Assembly (NCBI GenBank): GCA_947481985.1
Contig: CANKIK010000002.1
Coordinates: forward strand, 1 to 64,000
Length of the DNA: 64,000 nt
Direction: 5' to 3'
Source: QWOP01 sp003669605
GTDB taxonomy: Bacteria; Planctomycetota; Planctomycetia; Pirellulales; UBA1268
Notes under the pieces: generated by a model
The model's database searches: none
Told to the model about the DNA's origin: nothing
Seen by the model: only the letters and a program-made list of their open reading frames with translations
Program-made: the position numbers and the translations under genes
Shown: in pieces, positions 15,709-24,955 of the stretch
How positions within the stretch are numbered: the stretch's first letter is position 1
Layout: every line of letters starts with the position of its first letter

Positions 15709-17223
15709 ATGTCTGACTCCGCAGCGCTCGAATCGACCAAGTCCTCCCCTTCCGATGACGCCGCTTCGGCGGTCGTGCAGCGGCCGCCGCTGACGCTCGA
15801 TGTTGCCATCGACAAGGTTTCAACCTGCCAACGGAAGGTGCGGGTTTCCATCCCGCGCGAGGATATCAGCCGTTACCACACCGAGTGCGTCAGTGAAATG
15901 ATGCCGTCGGCTCACCTCCCCGGCTTCCGCCCGGGCCGGGCTCCGAAGGCGCTCGTCAGCAGCCGCTTCAAGACCGAACTCACCGAGCAGATCCGCTCGA
16001 AGTTGCTGGCCGATGCCATGACGCAGGTCTCGGAGCAAGAAAAGCTCTCGCCGATCAGTGAACCGGAACTGGACGTTGGCGCCGTGGTGCTGCCCGATGA
16101 CGGCCCGATGACGTTTGAATTCTCCATCGAGGTCCGGCCGGAATTCGAAATGCCGGTCTGGAAGGGGTTGTCGATCAAGCGCCCCACCCGCGAGATCTCC
16201 GAGAAAGACGTCGACGACGCCTTGGCCAATGTGCTCCGTGACCGCAGCCGGCTGGTCCCCCATGAGGGTGCCGTCTCGGAGGGAGACCTGATCGTCGCTA
16301 ACCTCCGCTTCCTCGACGGAGAGACCCTCCTCTCCCAGGCTGGGGAGCTCGAGATCGTCGTTCGTGAAAAATTATCTCTGGCTGATGCCGAGGTTCCCGG
16401 CTTCGCGGCGCTGGTCGCCAAGGCTGAGATCGGCAAGCCGATCACGGTGCCGGTCACCGTGTCGGAAGAGGCGGCTGTCGAGGCCCTCCGTGGCAAGACG
16501 GTGACGCTGGAGTTGACCGTCGTTGAGTTGAAGAAGCTCGAACTCCCTGAACTCAACCCGGAACTGCTCACTGAACTCGGCTCGTTTGCCGACCCCGATT
16601 CGCTCCGGGGAGCCATCCGCAAACAGCTCGAGGGCCAGTTGGAATGGCACCAGCGCCGGCAGGTCCGCAAGCAGGTTGCCAGTGCCCTCACCGCATCGGC
16701 CAACTGGGACCTCCCCCCGGATCTTCTCCGCCGCCAGAGCCAGCGTGAATTGGAGCGGGCCATCTTGGAGTTGCGACGCAGCGGGTTCGACGACGATTCG
16801 ATCCGCCGCCATGTCAATGAACTGCGGCAATCGGTGATGGCCAGCACCGCCAAGGCCCTCAAGGAACACTTCATCCTGGAACGCATCGCCGAGGACGAAT
16901 CGATCGCCGACGCGGCCGCCGACTACGACGAAGAAATCCGCGCCATCGCCGCCCAATCGGGTGAGTCGCCCCGCCGGGTGCGTGCCAGTTTGGAGAAGCG
17001 TGGGCTGATGGATGTCCTCCGCAATCAGATCATCGAACGCAAGACGCTCGACCTGATCACCGAGGGGGCATCGTTCACCAATACCCCGTTTGAGTTCCCC
17101 AAGCCCGACTCCGATGCTGTCGATCACGCGGTCTGCGGCGCGGTTGTGGGTGACGAGGTGATCCCCACGGCCACCCACTCCGAGGCCGGTACCGTCCGCG
17201 GCGGGCCGCCGCCGCGGCGCTAG
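15709..17223 (+). CDS. tig: Trigger factor (ribosome-bound chaperone and prolyl isomerase)
   Basis: A 504-residue trigger factor. The ribosome-docking motif is LPGFRPGRAPK at about residue 66 (family consensus GFRxGKxP). A central PPIase-like domain (about 180-265) contains GDLIVANLRF and LTVVELKKLELPELN. A long helical C-terminal chaperone arm ends in QIIERKTLDLI. It is longer than E. coli Tig (432) because of N-terminal and C-terminal low-complexity tails. It heads a tig-clpP-clpP cluster, the usual protein-quality-control arrangement, here without clpX. Confidence 0.95.
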   Translation: MSDSAALESTKSSPSDDAASAVVQRPPLTLDVAIDKVSTCQRKVRVSIPREDISRYHTECVSEMMPSAHLPGFRPGRAPKALVSSRFKTELTEQIRSKLLADAMTQVSEQEKLSPISEPELDVGAVVLPDDGPMTFEFSIEVRPEFEMPVWKGLSIKRPTREISEKDVDDALANVLRDRSRLVPHEGAVSEGDLIVANLRFLDGETLLSQAGELEIVVREKLSLADAEVPGFAALVAKAEIGKPITVPVTVSEEAAVEALRGKTVTLELTVVELKKLELPELNPELLTELGSFADPDSLRGAIRKQLEGQLEWHQRRQVRKQVASALTASANWDLPPDLLRRQSQRELERAILELRRSGFDDDSIRRHVNELRQSVMASTAKALKEHFILERIAEDESIADAAADYDEEIRAIAAQSGESPRRVRASLEKRGLMDVLRNQIIERKTLDLITEGASFTNTPFEFPKPDSDAVDHAVCGAVVGDEVIPTATHSEAGTVRGGPPPRR

Positions 17224-17298
17224 TCCGACTCCCGTTTCCCAGTCCCGTTATTCTTGATCCAATCTTGTCTCCTGGACCGATCCTGCGGGCCATCCACC

Positions 17299-17934
17299 AT
17301 GCACGACCGCTCGTACACCCCCCCTTTTGCCAACGCCTCCAGCGCCTCCCGCGACTACCAGCGGCAGCGGCAGATGACGCTTGGCGACCTGCTCTTGGAG
17401 AACCGCATCATCCTGCTGCAGGGGGAGATTTTCGACGGGAACGCCAACGAATTGGTGATGAAACTCCTCTACCTGCAAAGCGACAACCGGCGGAAGGACA
17501 TCCACTTCTATATCAACTCGCCCGGCGGCAGCGTCACGGCGACCATGGCGATCTACGACACGATGCAGATCCTCTCCTGTCAGGTGGCCACCTACTGCGT
17601 GGGCATCGCCGCCAGTGGCGGTGCGGTGTTGCTGGCGGGGGGAGCAAAAGGGAAGCGATTCGCTCTGCCCCACTCCAAGGTGATGATCCATCAACCGTAC
17701 GGCCAGGTTGGCGGCCAAGTGAGTGACATCGAGATCCAGGCGGAAGAGATCCTCAAGACCAGGGCCGTGCTCAACGAGATCCTCTCCCAGCACACCGGGA
17801 AACCGGTCGAAGAGATTGCCAAGGACACCGACCGCGACCGCTATCTCACTGCCGAACAGGCCAAGGTCTATGGCCTCGTCGACGAAGTGCTCACCAAGCC
17901 GCCCGTCACCGGCGACGAGAAGGAGAAGGACTGA
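17299..17934 (+). CDS. clpP: ATP-dependent Clp protease proteolytic subunit (first copy)
   Basis: A 211-residue ClpP that assembles into a tetradecameric peptidase fed by ClpX or ClpA/C. The catalytic Ser lies in GIAASGGAVLLAGG (usual GQAASMGAFLLA), His in MIHQP and Asp in KDTDRDRY, so the triad is complete. The residue after the Ser is Gly rather than Met, a substitution at the active-site entrance. The N-terminus (HDRSYTPPFANASSA) is longer than the second copy's. Three bases separate its stop from the second clpP. Confidence 0.95.
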   Translation: MHDRSYTPPFANASSASRDYQRQRQMTLGDLLLENRIILLQGEIFDGNANELVMKLLYLQSDNRRKDIHFYINSPGGSVTATMAIYDTMQILSCQVATYCVGIAASGGAVLLAGGAKGKRFALPHSKVMIHQPYGQVGGQVSDIEIQAEEILKTRAVLNEILSQHTGKPVEEIAKDTDRDRYLTAEQAKVYGLVDEVLTKPPVTGDEKEKD

Positions 17935-17937
17935 CAC

Positions 17938-18540
17938 ATGCCCCTGATTCCCTATGTCATCGAGAAGAGCGGCCGCGAAGAGCGGGCGATGGACATCTAC
18001 AGTCGCCTCCTCAAGGACCGCATCATCTTCCTCGGTTCACAGGTCAACGACGAGGTGGCCAACGCCATCGTCGCCCAACTGCTCTTTCTGCAATCTGACG
18101 ACCCCAAGGCCGACATCCACCTCTATATCAACAGCCCCGGCGGCAGCGTGACCGCGGGCCTGGCGATCTACGACACGATGCAGTTTGTGACCTGTGACGT
18201 CGCCACCTACTGCATTGGTCAGTGTGCGTCGATGGGAGCTGTGCTGCTCACCGCCGGAGCCAAGGGCAAACGGCGGGCATTGCCCAACTCCAGGATCATG
18301 ATCCACCAGCCGCTGGCTGGTATGGAGGGAACGGCGGAGGAGATCATGATCCACGCCAAGGAATTCCGGAACATCAAGCACAAACTCAACGCGATCCTCC
18401 TCCGTCACACTGGCCATCCACTGGAGAAGATCGAGCAGGACACCGACCGGGACCGCTTTATGTCGGCGCAGGAAGCGCAGAAATACGGCCTGATCGACGA
18501 GGTGATCGAGCGGATGCCCGATGTGAAGAGCGTCGCCTGA
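17938..18540 (+). CDS. clpP: ATP-dependent Clp protease proteolytic subunit (second copy)
   Basis: A 200-residue ClpP paralogue with the canonical GQCASMGAVLLTAG serine block, MIHQPLAG and QDTDRDRF. With the upstream copy it may form mixed two-ring complexes, as known for other bacteria with paired ClpPs. The shared residues (about half) indicate an old duplication. It begins 3 bases after the first copy, so the two are co-translated. Confidence 0.96.
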   Translation: MPLIPYVIEKSGREERAMDIYSRLLKDRIIFLGSQVNDEVANAIVAQLLFLQSDDPKADIHLYINSPGGSVTAGLAIYDTMQFVTCDVATYCIGQCASMGAVLLTAGAKGKRRALPNSRIMIHQPLAGMEGTAEEIMIHAKEFRNIKHKLNAILLRHTGHPLEKIEQDTDRDRFMSAQEAQKYGLIDEVIERMPDVKSVA

Positions 18541-18618
18541 CGGGCGGTCGGAGAAAGTCACGGAAGACTTGGATCCGGGACGGCAAGCACAGACTGTCTG
18601 AGGCGCAGGAGGCGCATC

Positions 18619-19653
18619 ATGAACAGCTCCTCAGGGCGGATTTCCGCAGCGGCGCCGGCGCATGCCCTGCGGATGGTGGCATTGCTGGTCGCCGTGCTCC
18701 CCGTGGCGGGCTGTAAGACCGACCTCAATCAGCAATTGCTGGAGCGCGAGTTGCGGATGCAGGAGGACCAGATCTACCTCCTCCAGGATGAATTGCAGTC
18801 GAAGGGCGCCCGCCTTGAGCGCGCCGTCGGCGAGAACAGCAGCCTGAAGCGGCAGTTGGGGATCGGGGAAAAAGATCCCACCGCCGCGCCGCGGGCCGTG
18901 CCACCTGGGGCGACCTCCCCGGCACGCTCAGCCGTGCCACCGCCGATGTTCGTGCCACCGCCGCGGATACCGCAAAGCGTCGTTCCCCCCCCGGTAGGCG
19001 CCGGGAGCGGCACGCCGGGCGGGCCCCGCTTCACGCCCCCTGGCGGGGCGGCCCCGTTCCCCCCTGCGATGCCCTCCATTCCATCGAATCCACTGGCCCC
19101 ACCGGCGCTGGTACCCCCTTCGCTCGACGGCGTGCCGCCGCTTCCCGGCCCGACCGGAGCCCGACTGCCGTCAACGCGCAGGCTTTCGTACGAAGAAAGC
19201 CTCGACGGCGAGGGGCAAATCACCCATCTGGTGCTCAATCCCTCGCGGACCGAATGCTTTGATGGGGATGGCGACGGCGTGGCGGACGGATTGGCGGTTG
19301 TTGTGGAGCCGAGGGATGCCGACGAGCGACTGGTGTCGGCAGCCGGAGACATCGTGGTCAGTCTCAACGATCCCGCCCTGCCCCCCGGTTCTGGCGCGGC
19401 GTCGCCCCTCCCCACTGATCCCGGGGAGGGAGGGTGCCTAGCCCGCTGGGACATCCCCGAGGCGGAGGCCATGACCCACTTCCGCCGGACGACGCGGAAC
19501 CGAGGGTTGCACTTCGTGCTCCGCTGGCCCGGCCCTCCGCCACAGTCGCCGACGGTCCACGTGCATGTGGTCCTGACGACCTTCGACGGCACGGTGCACC
19601 ACGTCGACGGCCCGGTGCCGATCCGCAGCCCATTGACCCAGACCGCCCAGTAG
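18619..19653 (+). CDS. Lipoprotein with coiled coil and Pro-rich linker, function unknown
   Basis: A 344-residue lipoprotein: signal peptide to lipobox LPVAGC (about residue 32), then a coiled coil (LLERELRMQEDQIYLLQDEL, about 40-80), a Pro/Gly/Ala-rich linker (about 85-190), and a C-terminal beta-rich domain. The last domain includes LVLNPSRTECFDGDGDGVAD, which has a calcium-binding-like DGDGDG pattern. AGGAGG precedes the ATG. The architecture suggests an envelope tether: lipid anchor, rod, spacer and exposed domain. It is convergent with gap across a strong hairpin. Confidence 0.75.
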   Translation: MNSSSGRISAAAPAHALRMVALLVAVLPVAGCKTDLNQQLLERELRMQEDQIYLLQDELQSKGARLERAVGENSSLKRQLGIGEKDPTAAPRAVPPGATSPARSAVPPPMFVPPPRIPQSVVPPPVGAGSGTPGGPRFTPPGGAAPFPPAMPSIPSNPLAPPALVPPSLDGVPPLPGPTGARLPSTRRLSYEESLDGEGQITHLVLNPSRTECFDGDGDGVADGLAVVVEPRDADERLVSAAGDIVVSLNDPALPPGSGAASPLPTDPGEGGCLARWDIPEAEAMTHFRRTTRNRGLHFVLRWPGPPPQSPTVHVHVVLTTFDGTVHHVDGPVPIRSPLTQTAQ

Positions 19654-19735
19654 CAAAGCCGCGGTCCACAGGGGCGGCGTGGGGCTGATCTCTCCGCACT
19701 CTTTTTTTCGAGGCCACGCTCAGGCCACGCTCAGT

Positions 19736-19776
19736 CATGTGCCGGGCAAGGCCGCAATTGGCCTCCCCGGCACATG
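19736..19776. terminator. Bidirectional hairpin between convergent genes
   Basis: CATGTGCCGGG and CCCGGCACATG form an 11-bp perfect stem, continued inside by AGGCC/GGCCT around a GCAATT loop. It sits between the convergent lipoprotein gene and gap, so it can terminate both transcripts. A CTTTTTTTCG run lies 30 bases upstream. Confidence 0.7.
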
Positions 19777-19821
19777 ATCTGGCATTGTCTGGCGGCAAGG
19801 ACAGGTTCAACGACTTGTCTT

Positions 19822-19875
19822 CTACAAGCCCTTCTCGTCTTACAGGCCCTTGTCTTCTTACAGGCCCTTGTCTTC
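19822..19875 (-). repeat. 18-bp tandem repeat of the gap 3' end with three in-frame stops
   Basis: On the minus strand GAAGACAAGGGCCTGTAA, the last six codons of gap, is followed by a second exact copy (19840-19857) and a third with four changes, GACGAGAAGGGCTTGTAG (19822-19839). A fourth, decayed copy may extend to about 19804. The frame is kept, so stop codons fall at 19858, 19840 and 19822. Confidence 0.9.
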
Positions 19876-20874
19876 GAGGAAGTTGAGCAGGTCGGCAACG
19901 CGGTTGGAGTAGCCCCATTCGTTGTCGTACCAACTGACCACCTTCACGAAATTGCCCAGGCCGATGGTGTCGACAGCCGAGAAGATCGAACTGTGTGCGT
20001 CCCCCTTGAGATCCGACGACACCAGTTCCTTGTCGGTGTAGCGAAGGATGCCCTTCAACGGGCCATCGGCGGCCTTCTTCATCGCCGCATTGATGTCGGC
20101 GACCGAGGCCTCTTTGTTCAACAGCGCCGTGAAGTCGACGACACTCACGGTGGAGACCGGCACGCGGAAGGCCATGCCGGTGAACTTCCCCTGCAGGTCG
20201 GGGATCACCAAGCCCACCGCCCTCGCCGCCCCGGTGCTCGAGGGGACGATGTTGAGGGCCGCAGCACGGGCGTCACGCAGATCCTTGGCCGCCGTGTCGA
20301 CCGTCTTTTGGGAGTTGGTGTAGGCATGCACCGTCGTCAGCAGACCGCGATCGATGCCGTAGGTCTCGTGGAGCACCTTGGCCACCGGCGCCAGGCCGTT
20401 GGTGGTGCAGGAGGCATTGGAGATGACGTGGTGCTTCTTGGGGTCGTACATCCCGTTGTTGACACCGAGGACGATCGTCAGGTCCTCGTTTTTGGCTGGG
20501 GCCGAGATCACTACCTTCTTGACACTGCCACGTTTGTGGGCGACCGCCTTGGTAGCGTCGGTGAAGAAGCCCGTGCTCTCCACAACGACCTGGACGTCCT
20601 GGCTCGACCAATCGATGGCTCCCGGATCCTTCTCGGCAAAGACCTTGATCTTCTTGCCATCGACGACGAGGTCGTTGCCCTCGTAGGCAACCTGGCCCTT
20701 GAAGGGACCGTAGTTGGAATCGAACTCGAGGAGGTGGGCGTTGGTCTTGGCGTCGGTGAGGTCGTTGAGGGCGACCACTTGGACATCGCCGTTGAGACCG
20801 AATTTCTCGTAGATGGCCCGGTAGGTGAGGCGACCGATGCGACCGAAACCGTTGATGCCGACGCGAATGGACAC
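19858..20874 (-). CDS. gap: Glyceraldehyde-3-phosphate dehydrogenase
   Basis: A 338-residue type I GAPDH that oxidises glyceraldehyde-3-phosphate with NAD and phosphate. It starts with GTG 20874 behind AGGAGTCC, giving SIRVGINGFGRIGRL. NAD-binding Gly-rich and ALNDLTD blocks are present. The catalytic Cys lies in SNASCTTNGLAP; the second Cys of the usual TTNCLAP is Gly. Further blocks are SSTGAARAVGLV, GMAFRVPVSTVSVVDF and WYDNEWGYSNRV. A promoter lies about 90 bases upstream. The 3' end is tandemly duplicated downstream. Confidence 0.98.
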   Translation of the reverse strand: MSIRVGINGFGRIGRLTYRAIYEKFGLNGDVQVVALNDLTDAKTNAHLLEFDSNYGPFKGQVAYEGNDLVVDGKKIKVFAEKDPGAIDWSSQDVQVVVESTGFFTDATKAVAHKRGSVKKVVISAPAKNEDLTIVLGVNNGMYDPKKHHVISNASCTTNGLAPVAKVLHETYGIDRGLLTTVHAYTNSQKTVDTAAKDLRDARAAALNIVPSSTGAARAVGLVIPDLQGKFTGMAFRVPVSTVSVVDFTALLNKEASVADINAAMKKAADGPLKGILRYTDKELVSSDLKGDAHSSIFSAVDTIGLGNFVKVVSWYDNEWGYSNRVADLLNFLEDKGL

Positions 20875-20961
20875 GGGCGGACTCCTGGAGCGGGACGTCG
20901 TGGTGGGAACGGCCCCCCTGCGACGGTTGCAGGATGGTGGCCGCGGTCGACGCGCGCTGGA

Positions 20962-20991
20962 AATATACACCCTTGTGCGCACGCCGCTCAA
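20962..20991 (-). promoter_or_regulatory. gap: Promoter of gap
   Basis: On the minus strand TTGAGC (20986-20991) and TATATT (20962-20967) are spaced by 18 bases, about 88 bases before the GTG. Confidence 0.45.
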
Positions 20992-21124
20992 ACTCCCCAC
21001 CGATTCCCTGCCAGTCCGCACCCGGCTTCTGCCACCGAGACGGCCTTCCGCCCCGTGCCGGCTTCGGTGATACTTGTCCCTGCCCGACCACAGCCGGCTG
21101 CCCTGTCGTCTCCGCAAGGATTCC

Positions 21125-21829
21125 ATGCCGACTCCCGTCATCCTCCTTGAGAACGTGCGGAAATCGTTCCCTCTCCCCGGGTCCGATCGCCCCGGCGGGG
21201 AACGGACGGTGGTCCTCGACATCCCCGGATTCCGCGTCGACGCCGGGGAGCAGCTCGCCCTGGAGGGGCAGAGCGGTTCGGGGAAGTCAACGCTGCTCAA
21301 CGTCATCTCCGGGATCACCCGTCCAGACAGCGGCCGCGTGGAGATCGACGGCATTGATCTGGCGCGGCTCGACGAGGCCCGCCGCGACCGCGTTCGGGCC
21401 GACACCTTGGGGATGGTGTTCCAGTCGTTCAACCTCCTCCCCGGCTTCACGGCACTGGAAAATGTGCTGGTGGCGATGGCGTTTGGCTCGGCCAGGCCCG
21501 ACCGGGCGCGGGCCGAGGCGCTGCTGACGGCGGTCGATCTCGGCCACCGCCTCCACCACCGTCCCGCCGAGCTCTCCACCGGCCAGCAGCAGCGTGTGGC
21601 GGTGGCCAGGGCGCTTGCCAACCAGCCCCGGGTGGTGCTGGCCGACGAACCGACTGCCAGCATCGACGCCGCCCACCAGCAGCAGGTGATCGACCTCCTG
21701 CGGACGACCTGCACGGCCCACAACGTGGCCCTGGTGGTGGTGACGCACGCTGCGGAGGTGTCGGAGCAGTTCCCCCGCCGGCTCCGACTCGAGGACTTCA
21801 ACCGGGCCGCTGCGGCCCACCGTCACTGA
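21125..21829 (+). CDS. LolD/MacB-type ABC transporter ATPase
   Basis: A 234-residue ATPase of the LolD/FtsE class, with no membrane part. Walker A is GQSGSGKST (about 47), the Q-loop region is MVFQSFNLLPGFTALENV, and the signature LSTGQQQRVAVARAL and Walker B VVLADEPTAS are intact. The TAHNVALVVVTHA switch His is present. It starts at 21125 behind AAGGAT and precedes an FtsX-type permease by 39 bases, so the two form one transporter. It opens the nine-gene run that ends at 30429. Confidence 0.95.
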   Translation: MPTPVILLENVRKSFPLPGSDRPGGERTVVLDIPGFRVDAGEQLALEGQSGSGKSTLLNVISGITRPDSGRVEIDGIDLARLDEARRDRVRADTLGMVFQSFNLLPGFTALENVLVAMAFGSARPDRARAEALLTAVDLGHRLHHRPAELSTGQQQRVAVARALANQPRVVLADEPTASIDAAHQQQVIDLLRTTCTAHNVALVVVTHAAEVSEQFPRRLRLEDFNRAAAAHRH

Positions 21830-21868
21830 TCCCGCTTTGCCTCCCACACCCCGCCTGTCGGGAACCCC

Positions 21869-23185
21869 ATGAACCTCTTCGGCATCGCCTGGCGCAACAT
21901 CCGGCAGCGGCCGCTGACAAGCAGCCTGACTGCGCTGTCGCTGGCATGCGGCGTGGCGCTGGTGGTGGCGACGCTGGTGACGGGAACGCTGGTGCACCAG
22001 GCGTTCGAGAGCGGCGCGGGGCTGGGCTACAACATGATCATCGGCGCCAAGGGGAGCCCGCTCCAGTTGGTCCTCAACACCGTCTACCTCATCAGCAGGC
22101 CGATCGAGAACGTCGGCTGGGATGTCTATCAGGAGTTCCTCCCCGCGGCCCGGCGGGCCGATGGCATCGACGGCAAGTACGCCGCCAGCACTGCCGTGGC
22201 GGTGCCGACCTGCATGGGGGACTATTACCGCAGCTTCCGTGTCGTGGGGACCAATGCCGACTTCTTCGGCGCACTCTCCCGCGGCGACGGGCAGTCCTTC
22301 GCGTTCTCCTCGGGTGCCAATTTTCGCGACGAGGATTTCTTCGCCGGCGTGCTGGGCGCCACGGTGGCCGAGACACTCGGCCTCAAGGTCGGCGATCCGT
22401 TCGCCCCCACGCATGGCGCCGATGACGGCAAGGTGCACGATCCGTTCACCGTGGCAGGCATCCTGGAACGCACCTACACCCCCATCGACCGCGGTGTGTT
22501 TGTCAACATGGAGGGTTTCTACCTCCAGGATGGTCATGCCAAACCGCTGCCCGAGGGCGTCCAGCCGGAGGAGTCGCAGCCGGCTAGCGGCCCGGTGCCC
22601 CTGGCGGCTGCGCAGCGCGAGGTGACGGCGATCCTCCTGGAAACCGCATCGCTGCCAGGCTTGCCTCCGGAACTGACGGCGATGGGCCTGACCACGGCGA
22701 TCAACGAGGGGCGCGACGCCCAGGCCGCCCTCCCGGTGAGGGAGATCCGCCAACTCCTCGACCTGTTCGTGCGGCCGCTCGAACTGGTTCTCCTCCTGGT
22801 GACGGCGATGGTGGTGCTGGTGTCGGCACTGGGGATTCTGATCAGCATGGTGGGTTCGTCGCTGGAGCGGAGCCGCGACGTGGCGATCATGAGGGCCCTC
22901 GGGGCCCGCCGGGCGCATGTGCTCGCCACGGTGCTCATCGAGGCGGTCCTGCTGGCAGTCGGCGGCGGTCTGGCCGGCTGGGTGCTGGGGCATCTTGTCG
23001 TGGCCGTCATCGCCCCCTGGATCGCTGCCAACGCCGGGGTGCGGGCGGGATTCCTCTCGGCGGCGCCTGCCGCCGAGGCCTTGCTCGTCCCCTTCCTGGT
23101 ACTGCTGGCGATCCTGGCGGCCTTGCTGCCGGCGATCGCCGCCTACCGGACCGACGTCTCCCGCTGGCTGCAGGGGCCAGGGTGA
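21869..23185 (+). CDS. FtsX/MacB-type ABC transporter permease
   Basis: A 438-residue permease with four membrane helices: one near residues 20-45, then three near 300-335, 355-385 and 405-430. A large periplasmic domain (about 50-285) lies between helices 1 and 2, the standard FtsX layout. The segment YNMIIGAKGSPLQLVLNTVY at about 50-70 marks a subgroup that, as I recall, accompanies DUF3299 proteins in zinc-regulated ABC operons of gammaproteobacteria. Helix boundaries are estimates. It is unlikely to be a lipoprotein releaser proper, since LolC/LolE and LolA partners are absent. Confidence 0.92.
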   Translation: MNLFGIAWRNIRQRPLTSSLTALSLACGVALVVATLVTGTLVHQAFESGAGLGYNMIIGAKGSPLQLVLNTVYLISRPIENVGWDVYQEFLPAARRADGIDGKYAASTAVAVPTCMGDYYRSFRVVGTNADFFGALSRGDGQSFAFSSGANFRDEDFFAGVLGATVAETLGLKVGDPFAPTHGADDGKVHDPFTVAGILERTYTPIDRGVFVNMEGFYLQDGHAKPLPEGVQPEESQPASGPVPLAAAQREVTAILLETASLPGLPPELTAMGLTTAINEGRDAQAALPVREIRQLLDLFVRPLELVLLLVTAMVVLVSALGILISMVGSSLERSRDVAIMRALGARRAHVLATVLIEAVLLAVGGGLAGWVLGHLVVAVIAPWIAANAGVRAGFLSAAPAAEALLVPFLVLLAILAALLPAIAAYRTDVSRWLQGPG

Positions 23186-23248
23186 CGGCCGGAAAGAGGG
23201 GACCGATCCGGGTTTCCTCCCTGCTTCCCCCCCCGGTAAACTATTGGC

Positions 23249-24955
23249 ATGACACACTCCCCCCGCCCACTGATCGACGGACTTCTCTCCGTTGCCCTCT
23301 TTGTCACGGTCCTCTTGGCCACGGCCCTCGTCGGCCGGCTGCCAGCCGCACGGGCCTGCCCCTTCTGTTCGGCAGTCTCGATGACATTCGCGCAGGAGAT
23401 CGCCCAGAGCCAGGTGGCAGTGATCGCCAGACTTGTCGAGCCGCCGGCCGCGACCGCCCTCTCCCCCCGTGCCGACGGTCCGCTCCCCAAAGGGCGCTTT
23501 GATGTCGCCGAGGTGCTCAAAGGGGGCGAACTGCTCGCCGCAGCGTCCCCCGACGCCACCACAGGGACAAACGACCCGCTCGATGGCACCGTTGGCGTCC
23601 GGCAGATCGAGACGATCATGCTGGAGGTCAAGCCGGTCGGTTCGCTCAGTCTGCTGATGGCGGTGGAGCCGCCGAAACTCGTCTGGTCCAGCCCGATCCC
23701 CATCAGTGACCGGGGAGTCGAATACCTGCGGAAGCTCGCTGAGTTGCCAGCCAAGGGTGCTGACCGGCTGGCCTTTTTCCAGAAATACCTGGAGGACGAA
23801 GACGACACGCTGGCCCGCGATGCCTACGACGAATTCGCCGTCGCCCCCTACGACGATGTCCGCGGTCTGGAGAGCCGCATGGATCCGACGCAACTGCTCT
23901 CCTGGATCGAGAATCCGAAAGTGCCTGCCAACCGCCGACGGCTCTACGCCACGATGCTCGGAGTCTGCGGGACGAAGGCCGACGCCGACCGCATCGGCGC
24001 GATCCTCACCACGACCAACCCGCCACCGGGGCAGGAAGAAGTCCGTTCGGGACTCGACGCCCTGATCGCCTGCTACGTGACGCTCAAAGGCCCCGAAGGC
24101 CTCGATCTGGTCGACACCCAGTTCCTCAACCGCAAAGGGCGCAACGTCCCCTTTACCGAGACCTACGCGGCAGTGATGGCGCTGCGGTTCCTCGGTGAGG
24201 AATCGACCGCCGTGCCCCGGGAGCGGGTGCTCCAGTCCCTCCGCATCCTTCTCGAAGAACCGAAACTCGCCGATCTGGTGATCGCCGATCTGGCCCGCTG
24301 GGAAGACTGGTCTTCCATCGATCGGCTCGCCGAACTCTTCGAGCAGGCCGACGCCGACAACATCTTCGTCCGCGAGCCGGTCGTCAACTATCTCAAGTCC
24401 TGCCCGCTGCCCCAGGCTGCGGAGGTGCTGGCGAGGCTTGAGAAAATCGATCCCGAAGCAGTCCGCCGAGCGGCGACCCTAGCCGGCTTTGCCGGCGCCC
24501 TGGCAGCCAAGCCCCCGGCGGTGGCCACGCCGGCTGATGACGGCGACGTCGGCGGCACCGCTGCGCCCACCACGCCTGGGGAAAGCGGGGATGGCGGAGC
24601 GTCATCGCTTACGGCACCTTCCGCGGCGAATCCTGCCGGGGGGACCGCCACAGCAGAGGATACCCAACTGTCCGCCCGGATCCCCCAGGTGCTCGCCGAT
24701 GAGGACGCCACCGACGACACGGCGGCGATCGATCCCTCCCGGCCTCAGCCGGCTGGCGGCACGGGGGGCACTGGCTCCGGAGTTCCTGTGACCGCAACAC
24801 TCACCACCCCTCCCACGACAGGAGCCGCGCCACTGCCGGCAGCACCGGGTGAGCGCTGGGGTGGATCGGCGTCACGATGGCTGGGATGGGGATTGGCGGC
24901 CCTGGCCGCTGGTGTGCTCTGGAGATTCGCCCTCCGTCCTTCGGGAGCGGCGTGA
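23249..24955 (+). CDS. Exported CPFC-motif protein with C-terminal membrane anchor
   Basis: A 568-residue protein of unknown function. A signal peptide ends ...PAARA just before ACPFCSAVSMTF, so cleavage after Ala would leave Cys-Pro-Phe-Cys at the mature N-terminus. Residues about 40-150 form a beta-rich domain (VAVIARLVEPP). Residues about 170-400 are helical and HEAT-like, ending DLARWEDWSSIDRL and LKSCPLPQAAEVLARLEKIDP. A Pro/Thr/Ala-rich linker (about 420-535) leads to one C-terminal membrane helix (WLGWGLAALAAGVLW). A shorter paralogue, from 29257, closes the same operon. Two Cys in a CxxC could bind metal, haem or a disulfide; this is inference. Confidence 0.8.
   Translation: MTHSPRPLIDGLLSVALFVTVLLATALVGRLPAARACPFCSAVSMTFAQEIAQSQVAVIARLVEPPAATALSPRADGPLPKGRFDVAEVLKGGELLAAASPDATTGTNDPLDGTVGVRQIETIMLEVKPVGSLSLLMAVEPPKLVWSSPIPISDRGVEYLRKLAELPAKGADRLAFFQKYLEDEDDTLARDAYDEFAVAPYDDVRGLESRMDPTQLLSWIENPKVPANRRRLYATMLGVCGTKADADRIGAILTTTNPPPGQEEVRSGLDALIACYVTLKGPEGLDLVDTQFLNRKGRNVPFTETYAAVMALRFLGEESTAVPRERVLQSLRILLEEPKLADLVIADLARWEDWSSIDRLAELFEQADADNIFVREPVVNYLKSCPLPQAAEVLARLEKIDPEAVRRAATLAGFAGALAAKPPAVATPADDGDVGGTAAPTTPGESGDGGASSLTAPSAANPAGGTATAEDTQLSARIPQVLADEDATDDTAAIDPSRPQPAGGTGGTGSGVPVTATLTTPPTTGAAPLPAAPGERWGGSASRWLGWGLAALAAGVLWRFALRPSGAA

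Noticed and set aside
21287..23893. 868-codon minus-strand ORF
   Set aside because: It is antisense to the ABC ATPase, permease and CPFC genes, all of which have clear family motifs. The translation is His/Arg/Gly-rich with no domain, as expected for the opposite frame of GC-rich DNA.
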